Positions 8,058-14,526 are shown, numbered from the stretch's first letter. The stretch is DNA of 18,067 nt from an uncultured Oscillospiraceae bacterium (GCA_900549155.1 URNF01000029.1:1-18067); one strand, 5' to 3'. The notes: generated by a model from the sequence alone, not told the origin. Made by a program: numbers and translations.

Positions 8058-10304
8058 ATGCTGGAACTGAAAATCGAAAACAGCCGCATCGACGGCATTT
8101 ATGACAGGCGGTATCCCGACCCCGTCGACATCACCGACGGCAGCGGCACGTTCGGGCAGCCGGTGTATACGTTAAAAACGCAGGACATCACAAAAGGGCC
8201 AAAGCCGCCGTTTGTGCCCTACAATTCCCACACCGTCCCCTTTGCGGAAACGGCGGGCGGCAGGCTGCAAAACCGCGCTTTCGGCGCATCGCTGAAAGCG
8301 GAGGAGAAAGACGGTGGGATCGCCCTTGATCTCACCGTGGAAAACGACAGCGTCAGTGCCTGCGGCATTTCGCTGCCGTTTAGCTTTCTCGGCAAAAAGA
8401 ACAATCCCTGGCAGCGGCAGTTTGCCGCGTCCTCGCCCTACCGCACGGCGAACGGAGAGCATTTCCTGTTTTATCTCACGCGCCCCGACGGCAACCACCT
8501 TTGCTGCATCGTCGAAAATGCCATCGACGGCTACCGCATCTGCTATTCGGATTTTCTTTGCGGACATTATATCATGGGGCTGGAATTCCTGTCGCAGTTT
8601 GACAGAGCATACGGAAAGCCCAAAAGAACAGAAAAGCGCGTGAAGCTGCGCATCCTGGCGGTGAGCAGCTTCCGTGAGGCGCTCGAAAAAGCCGCCGCGC
8701 TGTGGGCGATCCCCGCGCTGTATTATGACACCGCCGCTACCTATATCGGGCAGCCGTTTCGTTTCACACCCATCGGAAAATGGGACAAAATCGTTGTCAC
8801 CGCGCCGTCGGGCAAGACCGCCGTGCTCGACACCCCCTCTTTCACCCCGCAGGAATACGGCATCCACACCGCTGTCCCGTTTGACGGCGAGACGGCGGGT
8901 GCGGACTGCTGCTTTTTTGCCCACGACGCGCTTTGTGCCATGTTCCGCCGCGCTTGCCTTGCCGTAAAGCAGGACAGGGGCGACGTCTTCGGCAAAACGA
9001 CAGAGGGCAGAAACGTTTTCAAGCCGCAGCACGCGACCTATCGCGGCTATGAGGATTTTAACCTCTGTGAGCACGCCATGTGGAGCCTTGCCGCACTGCG
9101 GTATATGCGCGACAACGGCGTTTGCGAACCGCTCAGCGGCGATGTGAAAAATCACCTGTCGATCGTCACGGGCAGCTGCGACTGCCCCATAAACTGCTGC
9201 ACGATCGACGAAAACGCCCTGACCCGTCACTCCACCCGCATCCAGGAGGTCTATAACGGCGTCAGCATCCTGATGGACGCCTTTCGCGTTTTCGGGGACG
9301 AGAACTATCTGGAATTTGCCGTCTCGGTGCTGCGCAAACGGCTGCGCACCGACCTGTCCCCCGCAGGCGCGATCCTGCGGCACGGCAGCGACGGCACGAC
9401 GGCGGAGATCGCCGACTACACCACCGTGACCTGCATGGCGATTCCGATCGTGGACATGGCGCTGCTTTTGCGGGATCGCGGCGACAAGCGCGCCCGCTAT
9501 TTTGCACAGTGTGCGGAAAGAATCGCCGATTTCGTCGTGCGGCGGGATCTCGATTTTCCGACCGAGGGCGGCGTCCATGAGCAGGTGAACCCCGAGGTCG
9601 AGGAAGGCTCGATGTCCTGCGCGGCGCTCACCGTGCTGTACACAGCGCAGTTTATCAAGCCCAAGAAAGCCTATCTCGACTATGCAGAAAGGGTTTTGAA
9701 GCTGCACGACGCGTTCACCGCGTTCACGCCCCACCCCGTCATGTTCCGCTCGACGCTGCGCTGGTGGGAGACGATCTGGGAGGGCGACGCGGACGGCCCC
9801 GCGATGTGCTATGGGCACGCGTGGTCGATCTGGCGCGCCGAAGCGGAATACCGCCTCGCCCTTTTGACGCACGACGACAAGCGTCTGCTTGACGCCTATA
9901 ACTGCTTCATGACAAATCTCGCCAAGGAAGACGCCGACGGCAATATGTACGCCATCTATCAGTATGAGCCGATCTCCTCGGGCGCGCTCGCGGAAAACGG
10001 CGCGGAGGTCGATTTTTCCGATCGCGTCGGCTTTCCGCGCAAAAAGGACACCACCCTGTCGCGCTATGTCTTTGCACGCGGGTATGACACGTGGCTCAAA
10101 ACCGTTGCCGTGCTGCCCGACCGCATCCTCGGCGGCTGTCGGCGCGGGGAGGAAATTGTCCCGTTTGAGGAAGGCTTCACCACCCTGTACATAGGCGACG
10201 TCACCGGCAGCTTCACGATCCGCGCCCCTGCCCGCACCCGCATCGTCTCCGCCAAAAGGGTACGCATCACGGGCAGCGCCGTTTTGCACATCACCGTATA
10301 TTAA
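8058..10304 (+). CDS. Cytoplasmic protein of unrecognised family, probable alpha/alpha-toroid carbohydrate-active enzyme
   Basis: The protein has 748 residues and no signal peptide or membrane segment, so it is probably cytoplasmic. It starts 16 bases after the regulator stop, behind AAAGGGG, as the third gene of the operon. Residues about 1-210 look like an all-beta N-terminal domain (FLFYLTRPDGNH, ISLPFSFLGKK). Residues about 300-680 are rich in amphipathic helices with aromatic pairs (YNGVSILMDAFRVFG, RWWETIWEGDADGP, YGHAWSIWRAEAEYRLALL), as in six-hairpin glycosidases and some polysaccharide lyases. A short beta-rich tail ends the protein. A striking cluster, SCDCPINCC (Cys374, Cys376, Cys380, Cys381), could bind metal; Cys521 in GSMSCAALT is another candidate. 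I do not recognise the family. Acting on imported oligosaccharides released by the secreted partner is an inference from context only. Confidence 0.8.
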   Translation: MLELKIENSRIDGIYDRRYPDPVDITDGSGTFGQPVYTLKTQDITKGPKPPFVPYNSHTVPFAETAGGRLQNRAFGASLKAEEKDGGIALDLTVENDSVSACGISLPFSFLGKKNNPWQRQFAASSPYRTANGEHFLFYLTRPDGNHLCCIVENAIDGYRICYSDFLCGHYIMGLEFLSQFDRAYGKPKRTEKRVKLRILAVSSFREALEKAAALWAIPALYYDTAATYIGQPFRFTPIGKWDKIVVTAPSGKTAVLDTPSFTPQEYGIHTAVPFDGETAGADCCFFAHDALCAMFRRACLAVKQDRGDVFGKTTEGRNVFKPQHATYRGYEDFNLCEHAMWSLAALRYMRDNGVCEPLSGDVKNHLSIVTGSCDCPINCCTIDENALTRHSTRIQEVYNGVSILMDAFRVFGDENYLEFAVSVLRKRLRTDLSPAGAILRHGSDGTTAEIADYTTVTCMAIPIVDMALLLRDRGDKRARYFAQCAERIADFVVRRDLDFPTEGGVHEQVNPEVEEGSMSCAALTVLYTAQFIKPKKAYLDYAERVLKLHDAFTAFTPHPVMFRSTLRWWETIWEGDADGPAMCYGHAWSIWRAEAEYRLALLTHDDKRLLDAYNCFMTNLAKEDADGNMYAIYQYEPISSGALAENGAEVDFSDRVGFPRKKDTTLSRYVFARGYDTWLKTVAVLPDRILGGCRRGEEIVPFEEGFTTLYIGDVTGSFTIRAPARTRIVSAKRVRITGSAVLHITVY

Positions 10305-10306
10305 GA

Positions 10307-10340
10307 AAGTGCCCGCACAGCGTTGTGCGGGCACTTTTGT
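10307..10340. terminator. Rho-independent terminator of the kinase operon, convergent with the pnuC remnant
   Basis: A 13-bp perfect stem (10307-10319 with 10324-10336) with loop GCGT is followed on the plus strand by TTTTGT. It begins three bases after the stop codon of the 748-residue protein. On the minus strand it comes directly after the last relic codons of pnuC but has only a short, interrupted U-run. It is therefore clearly a terminator rightward and possibly a weak one leftward. Confidence 0.85.
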
Positions 10341-10779
10341 CAGTCGCTTGCGGCGGCATCATCCGCCCTTTGCCGTTTTTTCATTTTCTGCCAGCTCACA
10401 AACCCATACACACGATCTCTTTTCTCCCGAGCGTGTTGACCTTCACCTCTGCCTTGTTGCCGCCGTGCGGATGTCTGAGCCAGGACACCAGCGCAAACAC
10501 CGCCATCGGCATCGTCATGCCGAGATAGGTGAGCATCTCGCCGTAATAGGAAAACGTGTAGGAAATGATGCCGTAAAGCAGGCTGAACAGCACCATGAGA
10601 ACCTGCCCGAAGGGATTGCCCTTCGCGTTGAAGATAAGGGACGTCACGCCGATCAGCGACGCCGCCAGCGTCAGAAAGTTCTCTCTGTCAAAGGCGCAAA
10701 ACGACCCGACGATCAGAACGACGGACGCGCCCCACAGGCAAAGCTCCCCCTTTGAAAAATACCCGACAAGCCTTTTCAT
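10340..10779 (-). pseudogene. pnuC: Decayed nicotinamide riboside transporter gene (PnuC), internal deletion with frameshift
   Basis: Leftward from ATG 10779, 127 codons give the N-terminal half of a Firmicutes-type PnuC. Features recalled from the family include ASLIGVTSLIFNAKGNP, YGIISYTFSYYGEMLTYLG and ALVSWLRHPHGGNKAEVKVN. The frame then stops at 10396 after GRKEIVCMGL. In another frame, beginning within the same bases, VYGFVSWQKMKKRQ follows and ends with TGA at 10342-10340; this looks like the C-terminal tail of the same family. Full-length relatives run about 210-230 residues with about seven membrane helices. Roughly 80-100 central residues seem to be missing, with the frame broken at the junction. 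The remnant keeps about four hydrophobic segments, a promoter and a ribosome binding site, so a short product may still be made. Family assignment rests on remembered motifs. Confidence 0.75.
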
Positions 10780-10897
10780 GCCTATACCCCCACAAAAAAA
10801 TAAGCACCCGCATACACACCTTCAAAGACCTAACGATGTGTAAACGAATGCCGTGCATTCCGCTACTCGGTAGCAGCATCTCTATTCATTTGCGGTC
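10780..10897 (-). promoter_or_regulatory. Structured 5' leader of the pnuC remnant
   Basis: The leader is about 110 nt between the predicted start near 10892 and ATG 10779. It contains two compact adjacent hairpins: GCTAC/GTAGC with a 3-base loop (10862-10874) and GAATGC/GCATTC with a 3-base loop (10846-10860). A run of seven Ts on the minus strand (10794-10800) lies just before the ribosome binding site. The layout would suit an attenuator or ligand-responsive leader, but I cannot match it to a known riboswitch. Confidence 0.3.
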
Positions 10898-10926
10898 AGT
10901 GTACCACACCGCGCGCCGTTTGTCAA
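10898..10926 (-). promoter_or_regulatory. Leftward promoter of the pnuC remnant
   Basis: On the minus strand TTGACA (10926-10921) and TACACT (10903-10898) are separated by 17 bases. Its -35 box is 6 bp from the -35 box of the rightward MATE promoter. The spacer and flanks resemble those of the tRNA-Leu promoter at 12607-12635; both read TTGACAAAC followed by a GGTGTG that abuts the -10. Confidence 0.7.
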
Positions 10927-10938
10927 GCGCGCTTGACA
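10921..10938. promoter_or_regulatory. 18-bp perfect palindrome made of two back-to-back -35 boxes
   Basis: TGTCAAGCGCGCTTGACA equals its own reverse complement. Each outer hexamer is a consensus -35 element, one for each divergent promoter, with GCGCGC between them. It could also serve as an operator for a dimeric repressor, but the promoter geometry alone explains the symmetry of the hexamers. Confidence 0.7.
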
Positions 10939-10961
10939 GTTATCCGAAAACAGACTACAAT
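10933..10961 (+). promoter_or_regulatory. Rightward promoter of the MATE transporter gene
   Basis: TTGACA (10933-10938) and TACAAT (10956-10961) are separated by 17 bases. Transcription should start near 10967, which places the hairpin at 10966-10992 at the very 5' end of the mRNA. Confidence 0.75.
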
Positions 10962-10965
10962 AGGT

Positions 10966-10992
10966 TGCTGTGTCCCGCCTGCGGGCACAGCA
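10966..10992 (+). other. 5'-terminal mRNA hairpin in the MATE leader
   Basis: TGCTGTG and CCCGC (one bulged T between them) pair with GCGGGCACAGCA around a 2-base turn, giving a 12-bp stem. It lies at the predicted transcript start, about 9 bases before the GGAGG site at 11002-11006. It probably protects the 5' end or tunes translation. No U-run follows, so it is not a normal terminator. Confidence 0.45.
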
Positions 10993-11014
10993 CTTATTTT
11001 CGGAGGAATTTTGA

Positions 11015-12325
11015 ATGACAGAACAGCGAGCCAATCTGCGAAAATATATCGTTCCCGCCATGATCGGCAATTTGAGCTTTTTCATTCTCACGATCGTGGA
11101 CGGTATGTTCGTCGGCAACGGCGTCGGCGCGGATGCGCTCGGCGCCGTCAGCATCGCCATGCCGTTTGTCAATCTCGTTTGGGCGCTGTCCACGCTGTTT
11201 AACATCGGCGGCGTTGCCGTTGCCGCCGTGCGGCTCGGACGCGGGGACACAGACGGCGCCAATCTGGCATTCATGCACGCCCTCTCCGCGAACATCGTCG
11301 TCTTTGCGCTCATCAGCGCGGCGGGCATGCTGATGAGCAAAAAAATCGCGCTTTTGCTCGGCGCAAACGAGACGTATCTGCAAATGGTCGCGGATTACAT
11401 ATTCTGGTATTCCGTCTTTTTGGTGCCCTCGATGCTCGGGCCGTGCCTCAACACCTTTGCCAGAAACGACGGCAACCCGCGTCTCGGACTCATCATGTCC
11501 TTCACCTGCACGGCAGCCAACATTTTCGGCGACTGGCTCATGGTCTATCCGCTGCAAAAGGGCGTTGCCGGCGCCGCCGTCGCGACGGGCGCTTCCAATC
11601 TGCTCGGCTTTGTTGTGGTGCTGTCCCACTATGTTCTGAAAAAAGGGCAGCTGCATGTGCGAAAATTCCGACCGCAGTTTTCCCTCTATCGCAAGATCAT
11701 GCTGCGCGGACTGCCCGAAATGATCTCCCAGTTTGCCAACCCCGTCATCACGTTTTCCATGAACCGTATGCTCATCGGTCACCTCGGCAACGCGGCGGTC
11801 AACGCCTTTTCCGTGATCACCTATGCAAGCTCCCTGTTCTCCTCGCTGATGTGGGGGCTTGCAAGCGGGCTGCAGCCGCTGTACGGCGCAAGCTACGGCG
11901 CCAAAGATGACAAGAGTCTGAAATTCTATTTCAGAAGCGGACAGATCATGGCGCTTGTCGGCGGCGCCGCCATCTTCGCCCTGACATTCTTTGTCGGGAA
12001 GCCGCTTTGCACGTTTTTCGGCGCGGATGCCGCGTCGGTGCCAATCGTGTGTGACGCGCTGCCGAAATACTGCCTCAACTATGTCTTCGCCGCGTCCACC
12101 GCCGTCATTGCCGCCTATCTGTTTTCCACAAAGCGGACACGGTATGCCATCCCCATCAACGTGTGCCGCAGCATCGTGTTCAGCTCCGTCTGCATTAACC
12201 TTTTGCCGCTCATTTTCGGCTATGACTTTGTGTGGTACACCGTGACCGTGTCGGAGGGCATCTGCGCGGTGATCGCCGTGCTTTTGTGCCGCATTTCCGA
12301 GAAAAACGGCATTGTGTACAGATAA
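11015..12325 (+). CDS. MATE-family multidrug/cation antiporter
   Basis: This 436-residue integral membrane protein has about 12 hydrophobic segments in two homologous halves, the normal size and layout for MATE exporters of the MepA/DinF-like group. N-terminal signatures include NLSFFILTIVDGMFVGNGVG, LGAVSIAMPFVNL and an alanine-rich helix 2. FARNDGNPRLGLIMS matches the conserved R-N-D/E-G-x-P motif between helices 4 and 5. The second half repeats the pattern (NRMLIGHLGNAAVNAFSV, GLASGLQPLYGASYGA). It starts at ATG 11015, 8 bases after CGGAGG. It has its own promoter and is transcribed alone. It would export cationic compounds using a Na+ or H+ gradient; the substrate is not predictable from sequence. 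Confidence 0.92.
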   Translation: MTEQRANLRKYIVPAMIGNLSFFILTIVDGMFVGNGVGADALGAVSIAMPFVNLVWALSTLFNIGGVAVAAVRLGRGDTDGANLAFMHALSANIVVFALISAAGMLMSKKIALLLGANETYLQMVADYIFWYSVFLVPSMLGPCLNTFARNDGNPRLGLIMSFTCTAANIFGDWLMVYPLQKGVAGAAVATGASNLLGFVVVLSHYVLKKGQLHVRKFRPQFSLYRKIMLRGLPEMISQFANPVITFSMNRMLIGHLGNAAVNAFSVITYASSLFSSLMWGLASGLQPLYGASYGAKDDKSLKFYFRSGQIMALVGGAAIFALTFFVGKPLCTFFGADAASVPIVCDALPKYCLNYVFAASTAVIAAYLFSTKRTRYAIPINVCRSIVFSSVCINLLPLIFGYDFVWYTVTVSEGICAVIAVLLCRISEKNGIVYR

Positions 12326-12440
12326 TGTTCCACCGCAGCAAGGGGGAGCTTGCTGAAAAGCCGCCTTTTCTCTCCTCTATTCTCCGGAAACGACGGTTTG
12401 AGAGAAGAGAGAAGAACGAAAGAGTGAAAAGTGAAGAGAA
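12326..12440 (+). other. Non-coding 3' stretch after the MATE gene with matching pyrimidine and purine tracts
   Basis: No gene is visible. A pyrimidine-rich run at 12366-12385 is followed by a run of 41 bases at 12400-12440 that are purine at 38 positions. The two can pair imperfectly in RNA as a long bulged hairpin just before the terminator. Confidence 0.4.
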
Positions 12441-12486
12441 CCAAAGAAAATGACGATCTTCGAAAGAAGATCGTCATTTTCTTTGG
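12441..12486. terminator. Bidirectional terminator shared by the MATE gene and tRNA-Leu
   Basis: Two 21-base arms (12441-12461 and 12466-12486) are perfectly complementary around the bases GAAA. The core GACGATCTTC/GAAGATCGTC stem is flanked by AAAGAAAAT on one side and ATTTTCTTT on the other. Each strand thus has a hairpin followed by a U-rich tract. The right arm ends within the CCA of the tRNA gene. Confidence 0.85.
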
Positions 12487-12570
12487 TGCGGGTAAGAGGA
12501 CTTGAACCTCCACCGAATTGCTTCGATATGAACCTGAATCATACGCGTCTGCCAATTCCGCCATACCCGC
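12484..12570 (-). tRNA. tRNA-Leu (anticodon CAG), CCA encoded
   Basis: Read leftward, the gene folds as a class II tRNA. The acceptor arms are GCGGGTA and TACCCGC with A73. The D arm carries GGCGGAATTGGCAGACGC. The anticodon stem TATGA/TCATA has loop TTCAGGT, so the anticodon is CAG, reading CUG. The variable arm is long, as in leucine tRNAs, and the T arm is GGAGG-TTCAAGT-CCTCT. The CCA is encoded at 12486-12484. It has its own promoter and lies convergent to the MATE gene. Confidence 0.95.
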
Positions 12571-12606
12571 ATATTTAATTTTGTCGGAACACATCCGACG
12601 GGCGCT

Positions 12607-12635
12607 ATTGTAGCACACCGGGTGCGGTTTGTCAA
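12607..12635 (-). promoter_or_regulatory. Promoter of tRNA-Leu
   Basis: On the minus strand TTGACA (12635-12630) and TACAAT (12612-12607) are 17 bases apart, giving a start about 30 bases before the mature tRNA. Confidence 0.75.
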
Positions 12636-12685
12636 GCACTTTGCCGCAAAAAATACGGCTTTCCAAAAATAATTCCAAAAAATGC

Positions 12686-12714
12686 TTGACCGCCTTGCGT
12701 CTTTGTGGTATAGT
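12686..12714 (+). promoter_or_regulatory. Promoter of the rpmG-secE-nusG operon
   Basis: TTGACC (12686-12691) and TATAGT (12709-12714) are 17 bases apart. The leader of about 100 nt contains a GCGCGGC/GCCGCGC hairpin with a GTAT loop (12774-12791) and an early GAGGGAGG (12761-12768) upstream of the true rpmG ribosome binding site. Confidence 0.7.
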
Positions 12715-12821
12715 AGGTATTACCTCGTAAAAGGGGTTTTATTTTTGTGCCCTTTTATTTGAGGGAGGTTAGCGCGCGGCGTATGCCGCGCAGAAAATTC
12801 CGACTATCGGGAGGTGCCGTT

Positions 12822-12971
12822 ATGCGCGTCAAGATCACTTTAGCCTGCACGGAGTGCAAGCAACGCAACTACAACACGATGAAAAACAAGAAGAACGATC
12901 CGGACAGACTGGAAATGAACAAGTATTGCCGTTTCTGCCGCAAGCACACGCTGCACAGAGAAACGAAGTAA
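12822..12971 (+). CDS. rpmG: 50S ribosomal protein L33
   Basis: This 49-residue zinc-ribbon protein of the large ribosomal subunit has two CxxC pairs (Cys9/Cys12 and Cys36/Cys39), so it is the zinc-binding C+ form. The start MRVKITLACTEC matches the usual L33 start, and GGGAGGTG ends 5-6 bases before it. An in-frame upstream ATG at 12783 would add 13 residues and is less likely. It is followed after 17 bases by secE, the common rpmG-secE-nusG order in Firmicutes. Confidence 0.95.
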   Translation: MRVKITLACTECKQRNYNTMKNKKNDPDRLEMNKYCRFCRKHTLHRETK

Positions 12972-12988
12972 GAGAGGAGAGAAAACGC

Positions 12989-13429
12989 ATGCTCGGAGGA
13001 TTTATCGCCGCCGTCGTTGCGGTTATCGTCGCTCTGGTCGCTTTCCTCAGCAATCTGAACATTTTCTCGGACATGGCGTCGATGGGATTCAGTGCCTGGC
13101 TCGGCAACTTCTTTGCGCACATCACGGCGCAGAAGGTTGTTTTCTTCATCGCCGTCGCGGTGTTCGTCGTCGGTGTCGTTTTCTACTGCAAGGGCAGAAA
13201 AGCGGCAAAGAAAGCCGGCGAGGACACCCCGTTCATCCCGAAAAAGATCACGAAATTCGTGCGTGACACGCGGGGTGAGTTCAAGAAGATCGTTTGGCCG
13301 ACCTTTCCGGCGGTCGTGCGCAACACCGGCATCACGCTGGCTGTCTGCGCCATGCTCGGTCTGGTCATTTGCCTGTTCGACGCCGGGCTGAGTGCTCTGG
13401 TCGATCTGCTTTTGAAAATCGGAAGCTGA
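12989..13429 (+). CDS. secE: Preprotein translocase subunit SecE, with N-terminal membrane extension
   Basis: This 146-residue subunit of the SecYEG channel carries the conserved region at about 85-140: a cytoplasmic amphipathic helix with FVRDTRGEFKKIVWPTFPAV, then a transmembrane segment at about 114-130. Upstream are two further hydrophobic segments, at about 4-20 and 49-67, joined to the core by a basic linker. Most Gram-positive SecE proteins have only about 60-75 residues and one membrane helix; this three-helix layout recalls E. coli SecE. The start follows an AGAGAGGAG site. No later start with a ribosome binding site is evident, so the extension is probably real. Confidence 0.93.
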   Translation: MLGGFIAAVVAVIVALVAFLSNLNIFSDMASMGFSAWLGNFFAHITAQKVVFFIAVAVFVVGVVFYCKGRKAAKKAGEDTPFIPKKITKFVRDTRGEFKKIVWPTFPAVVRNTGITLAVCAMLGLVICLFDAGLSALVDLLLKIGS

Positions 13430-13449
13430 GAACGACTGGAGGAAATGCG

Positions 13450-13974
13450 ATGAGCGAAGAAGCAAAATGGTATGTCGTCCACACCTATTCCGGCTATGAA
13501 AACAAGGTCGCGAGCAATCTGGCGACGACGGTGGAAAACCGCCATCTCGAGGATTGGATCAAGGACATCAACGTTCCGGTCGAAAAGGTTGTGGAGATCA
13601 CAAAGGACAACCAAAAGAAGGAAGTTGAACGCAAGCTGTTTCCCGGCTATGTGCTGGTGAAGATGGTGATGACGGACGACTCCTGGTTCGTGGTGCGGAA
13701 CATTCGCGGCTGCACCGGCTTCGTCGGCCCGAACGGCAAGCCCGTTCCGCTGACAGAGGAAGAGATCGCGTCGCTGGGTGTGGAAAGACACGAGATCGAA
13801 ATTCAGTATCGTGTCGGCGACACCGTCAAGATTGTGGACGGCCCGCTGGAGGGCTTCAGCGGCAAGGTGGACGAGATCGACCGCGAGAAAAACAAGGTGC
13901 GGGTCACCATTTCCATGTTCGGGCGCGAGACGCCGGTGGAGCTGGAGCCCGAACAGGCGGAGCTGCTGGACTGA
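13450..13974 (+). CDS. nusG: Transcription termination/antitermination factor NusG
   Basis: This 174-residue factor binds RNA polymerase and modulates pausing and termination. The NGN domain spans about 5-110 (KWYVVHTYSGYENKVASNL, RKLFPGYVLVKMVM, NIRGCTGFVG). The KOW domain spans about 120-172 (VGDTVKIVDGPLEGFSGKV, ISMFGRETPVELE). The length is normal for the family. It starts 20 bases after the secE stop behind GGAGG. Confidence 0.97.
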   Translation: MSEEAKWYVVHTYSGYENKVASNLATTVENRHLEDWIKDINVPVEKVVEITKDNQKKEVERKLFPGYVLVKMVMTDDSWFVVRNIRGCTGFVGPNGKPVPLTEEEIASLGVERHEIEIQYRVGDTVKIVDGPLEGFSGKVDEIDREKNKVRVTISMFGRETPVELEPEQAELLD

Positions 13975-14100
13975 CACGCCCGCCGACAAGAATGACTGTA
14001 CGGGGAATTTCCCCTTACCTGCCGCCGGACAGCTTCCGGCTGTGGGAGGAGCTGCGCTTGCGGCTCCGCCTTACCACAAATTTTGGAGGTGCAATTTACA
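13975..14100 (+). promoter_or_regulatory. nusG-rplK spacer with competing hairpins
   Basis: The spacer is 126 bp with no gene and no clear promoter. It can form GGGG/CCCC (14002-14014), GCCGGA/TCCGGC (14024-14040) and GGAGC/GCTCC (14048-14067). ACAGC/GCTGT (14029-14043) overlaps and excludes the second hairpin. No U-run terminator follows. It may be a control leader for rplK or an RNA processing site. The rplK ribosome binding site TTGGAGG lies just before 14090. Confidence 0.35.
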
Positions 14101-14526
14101 ATGGCTCAGAAAATCACCGGTTATATCAAACTGCAGATTCCCGCCGGCAAGGCAACGCCGGCACCCCCGGTTGGCCCGGCTCTCGGTCAGCACGGTGTCA
14201 ACATCATGGCATTCACCAAGGAATTCAACGAGCGTACCAAGAATGATGCGGGTCTGATCATTCCCGTTGTCATCACGGTTTACGCCGACCACTCCTTCAC
14301 GTTCATCACCAAGACGCCCCCGGCGGCTGTGCTGATCAAGAAGGCGTGCGGCATTGAGACTGCTTCCGGCACTCCGAACAAAACGAAGGTCGCCAAGATC
14401 ACCAAAGAGCAGGTCCAGAAGATCGCGGAGACCAAGATGCCCGACCTGAACGCCGCCAATCTGGAAAGCGCCATGAGCATGGTCGCCGGTACAGCGCGCA
14501 GCATGGGTATTGAAGTCGTCGACTAA
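14101..14526 (+). CDS. rplK: 50S ribosomal protein L11
   Basis: This 141-residue protein of the ribosomal GTPase-associated centre has a normal length. The N-terminal domain shows GYIKLQIPAGKATPAPPVGP and ALGQHGVNIMAFTKEFN. The C-terminal rRNA-binding domain shows TKTPPAAVLIKKACGI and SAMSMVAGTARSMGIEV. It starts at ATG 14101 after GGAGGTG and precedes rplA, as in nearly all bacteria. Confidence 0.98.
   Translation: MAQKITGYIKLQIPAGKATPAPPVGPALGQHGVNIMAFTKEFNERTKNDAGLIIPVVITVYADHSFTFITKTPPAAVLIKKACGIETASGTPNKTKVAKITKEQVQKIAETKMPDLNAANLESAMSMVAGTARSMGIEVVD

Noticed and set aside
9177..9200. GH127 identity for the 748-residue protein
   Set aside because: GH127 enzymes have an E-x-C pair before a C-x-C-C group. 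Here the cluster comes first, and Cys521 lacks the expected Glu two residues earlier. The resemblance is kept only as an analogy.
8172..10334. A 720-codon open frame on the minus strand
   Set aside because: It is antisense to the 748-residue operon gene and crosses the terminator at 10307. No family motifs or start signals are visible.
10780..10897. Known NAD-type riboswitch upstream of pnuC
   Set aside because: The hairpins do not let me recognise a known consensus by eye, so no riboswitch name is assigned.
12783..12821. Earlier in-frame ATG for rpmG
   Set aside because: Its GAGGGAGG is about 14 bases away, the added residues are unlike L33, and the GGGAGGTG before 12822 is better placed.
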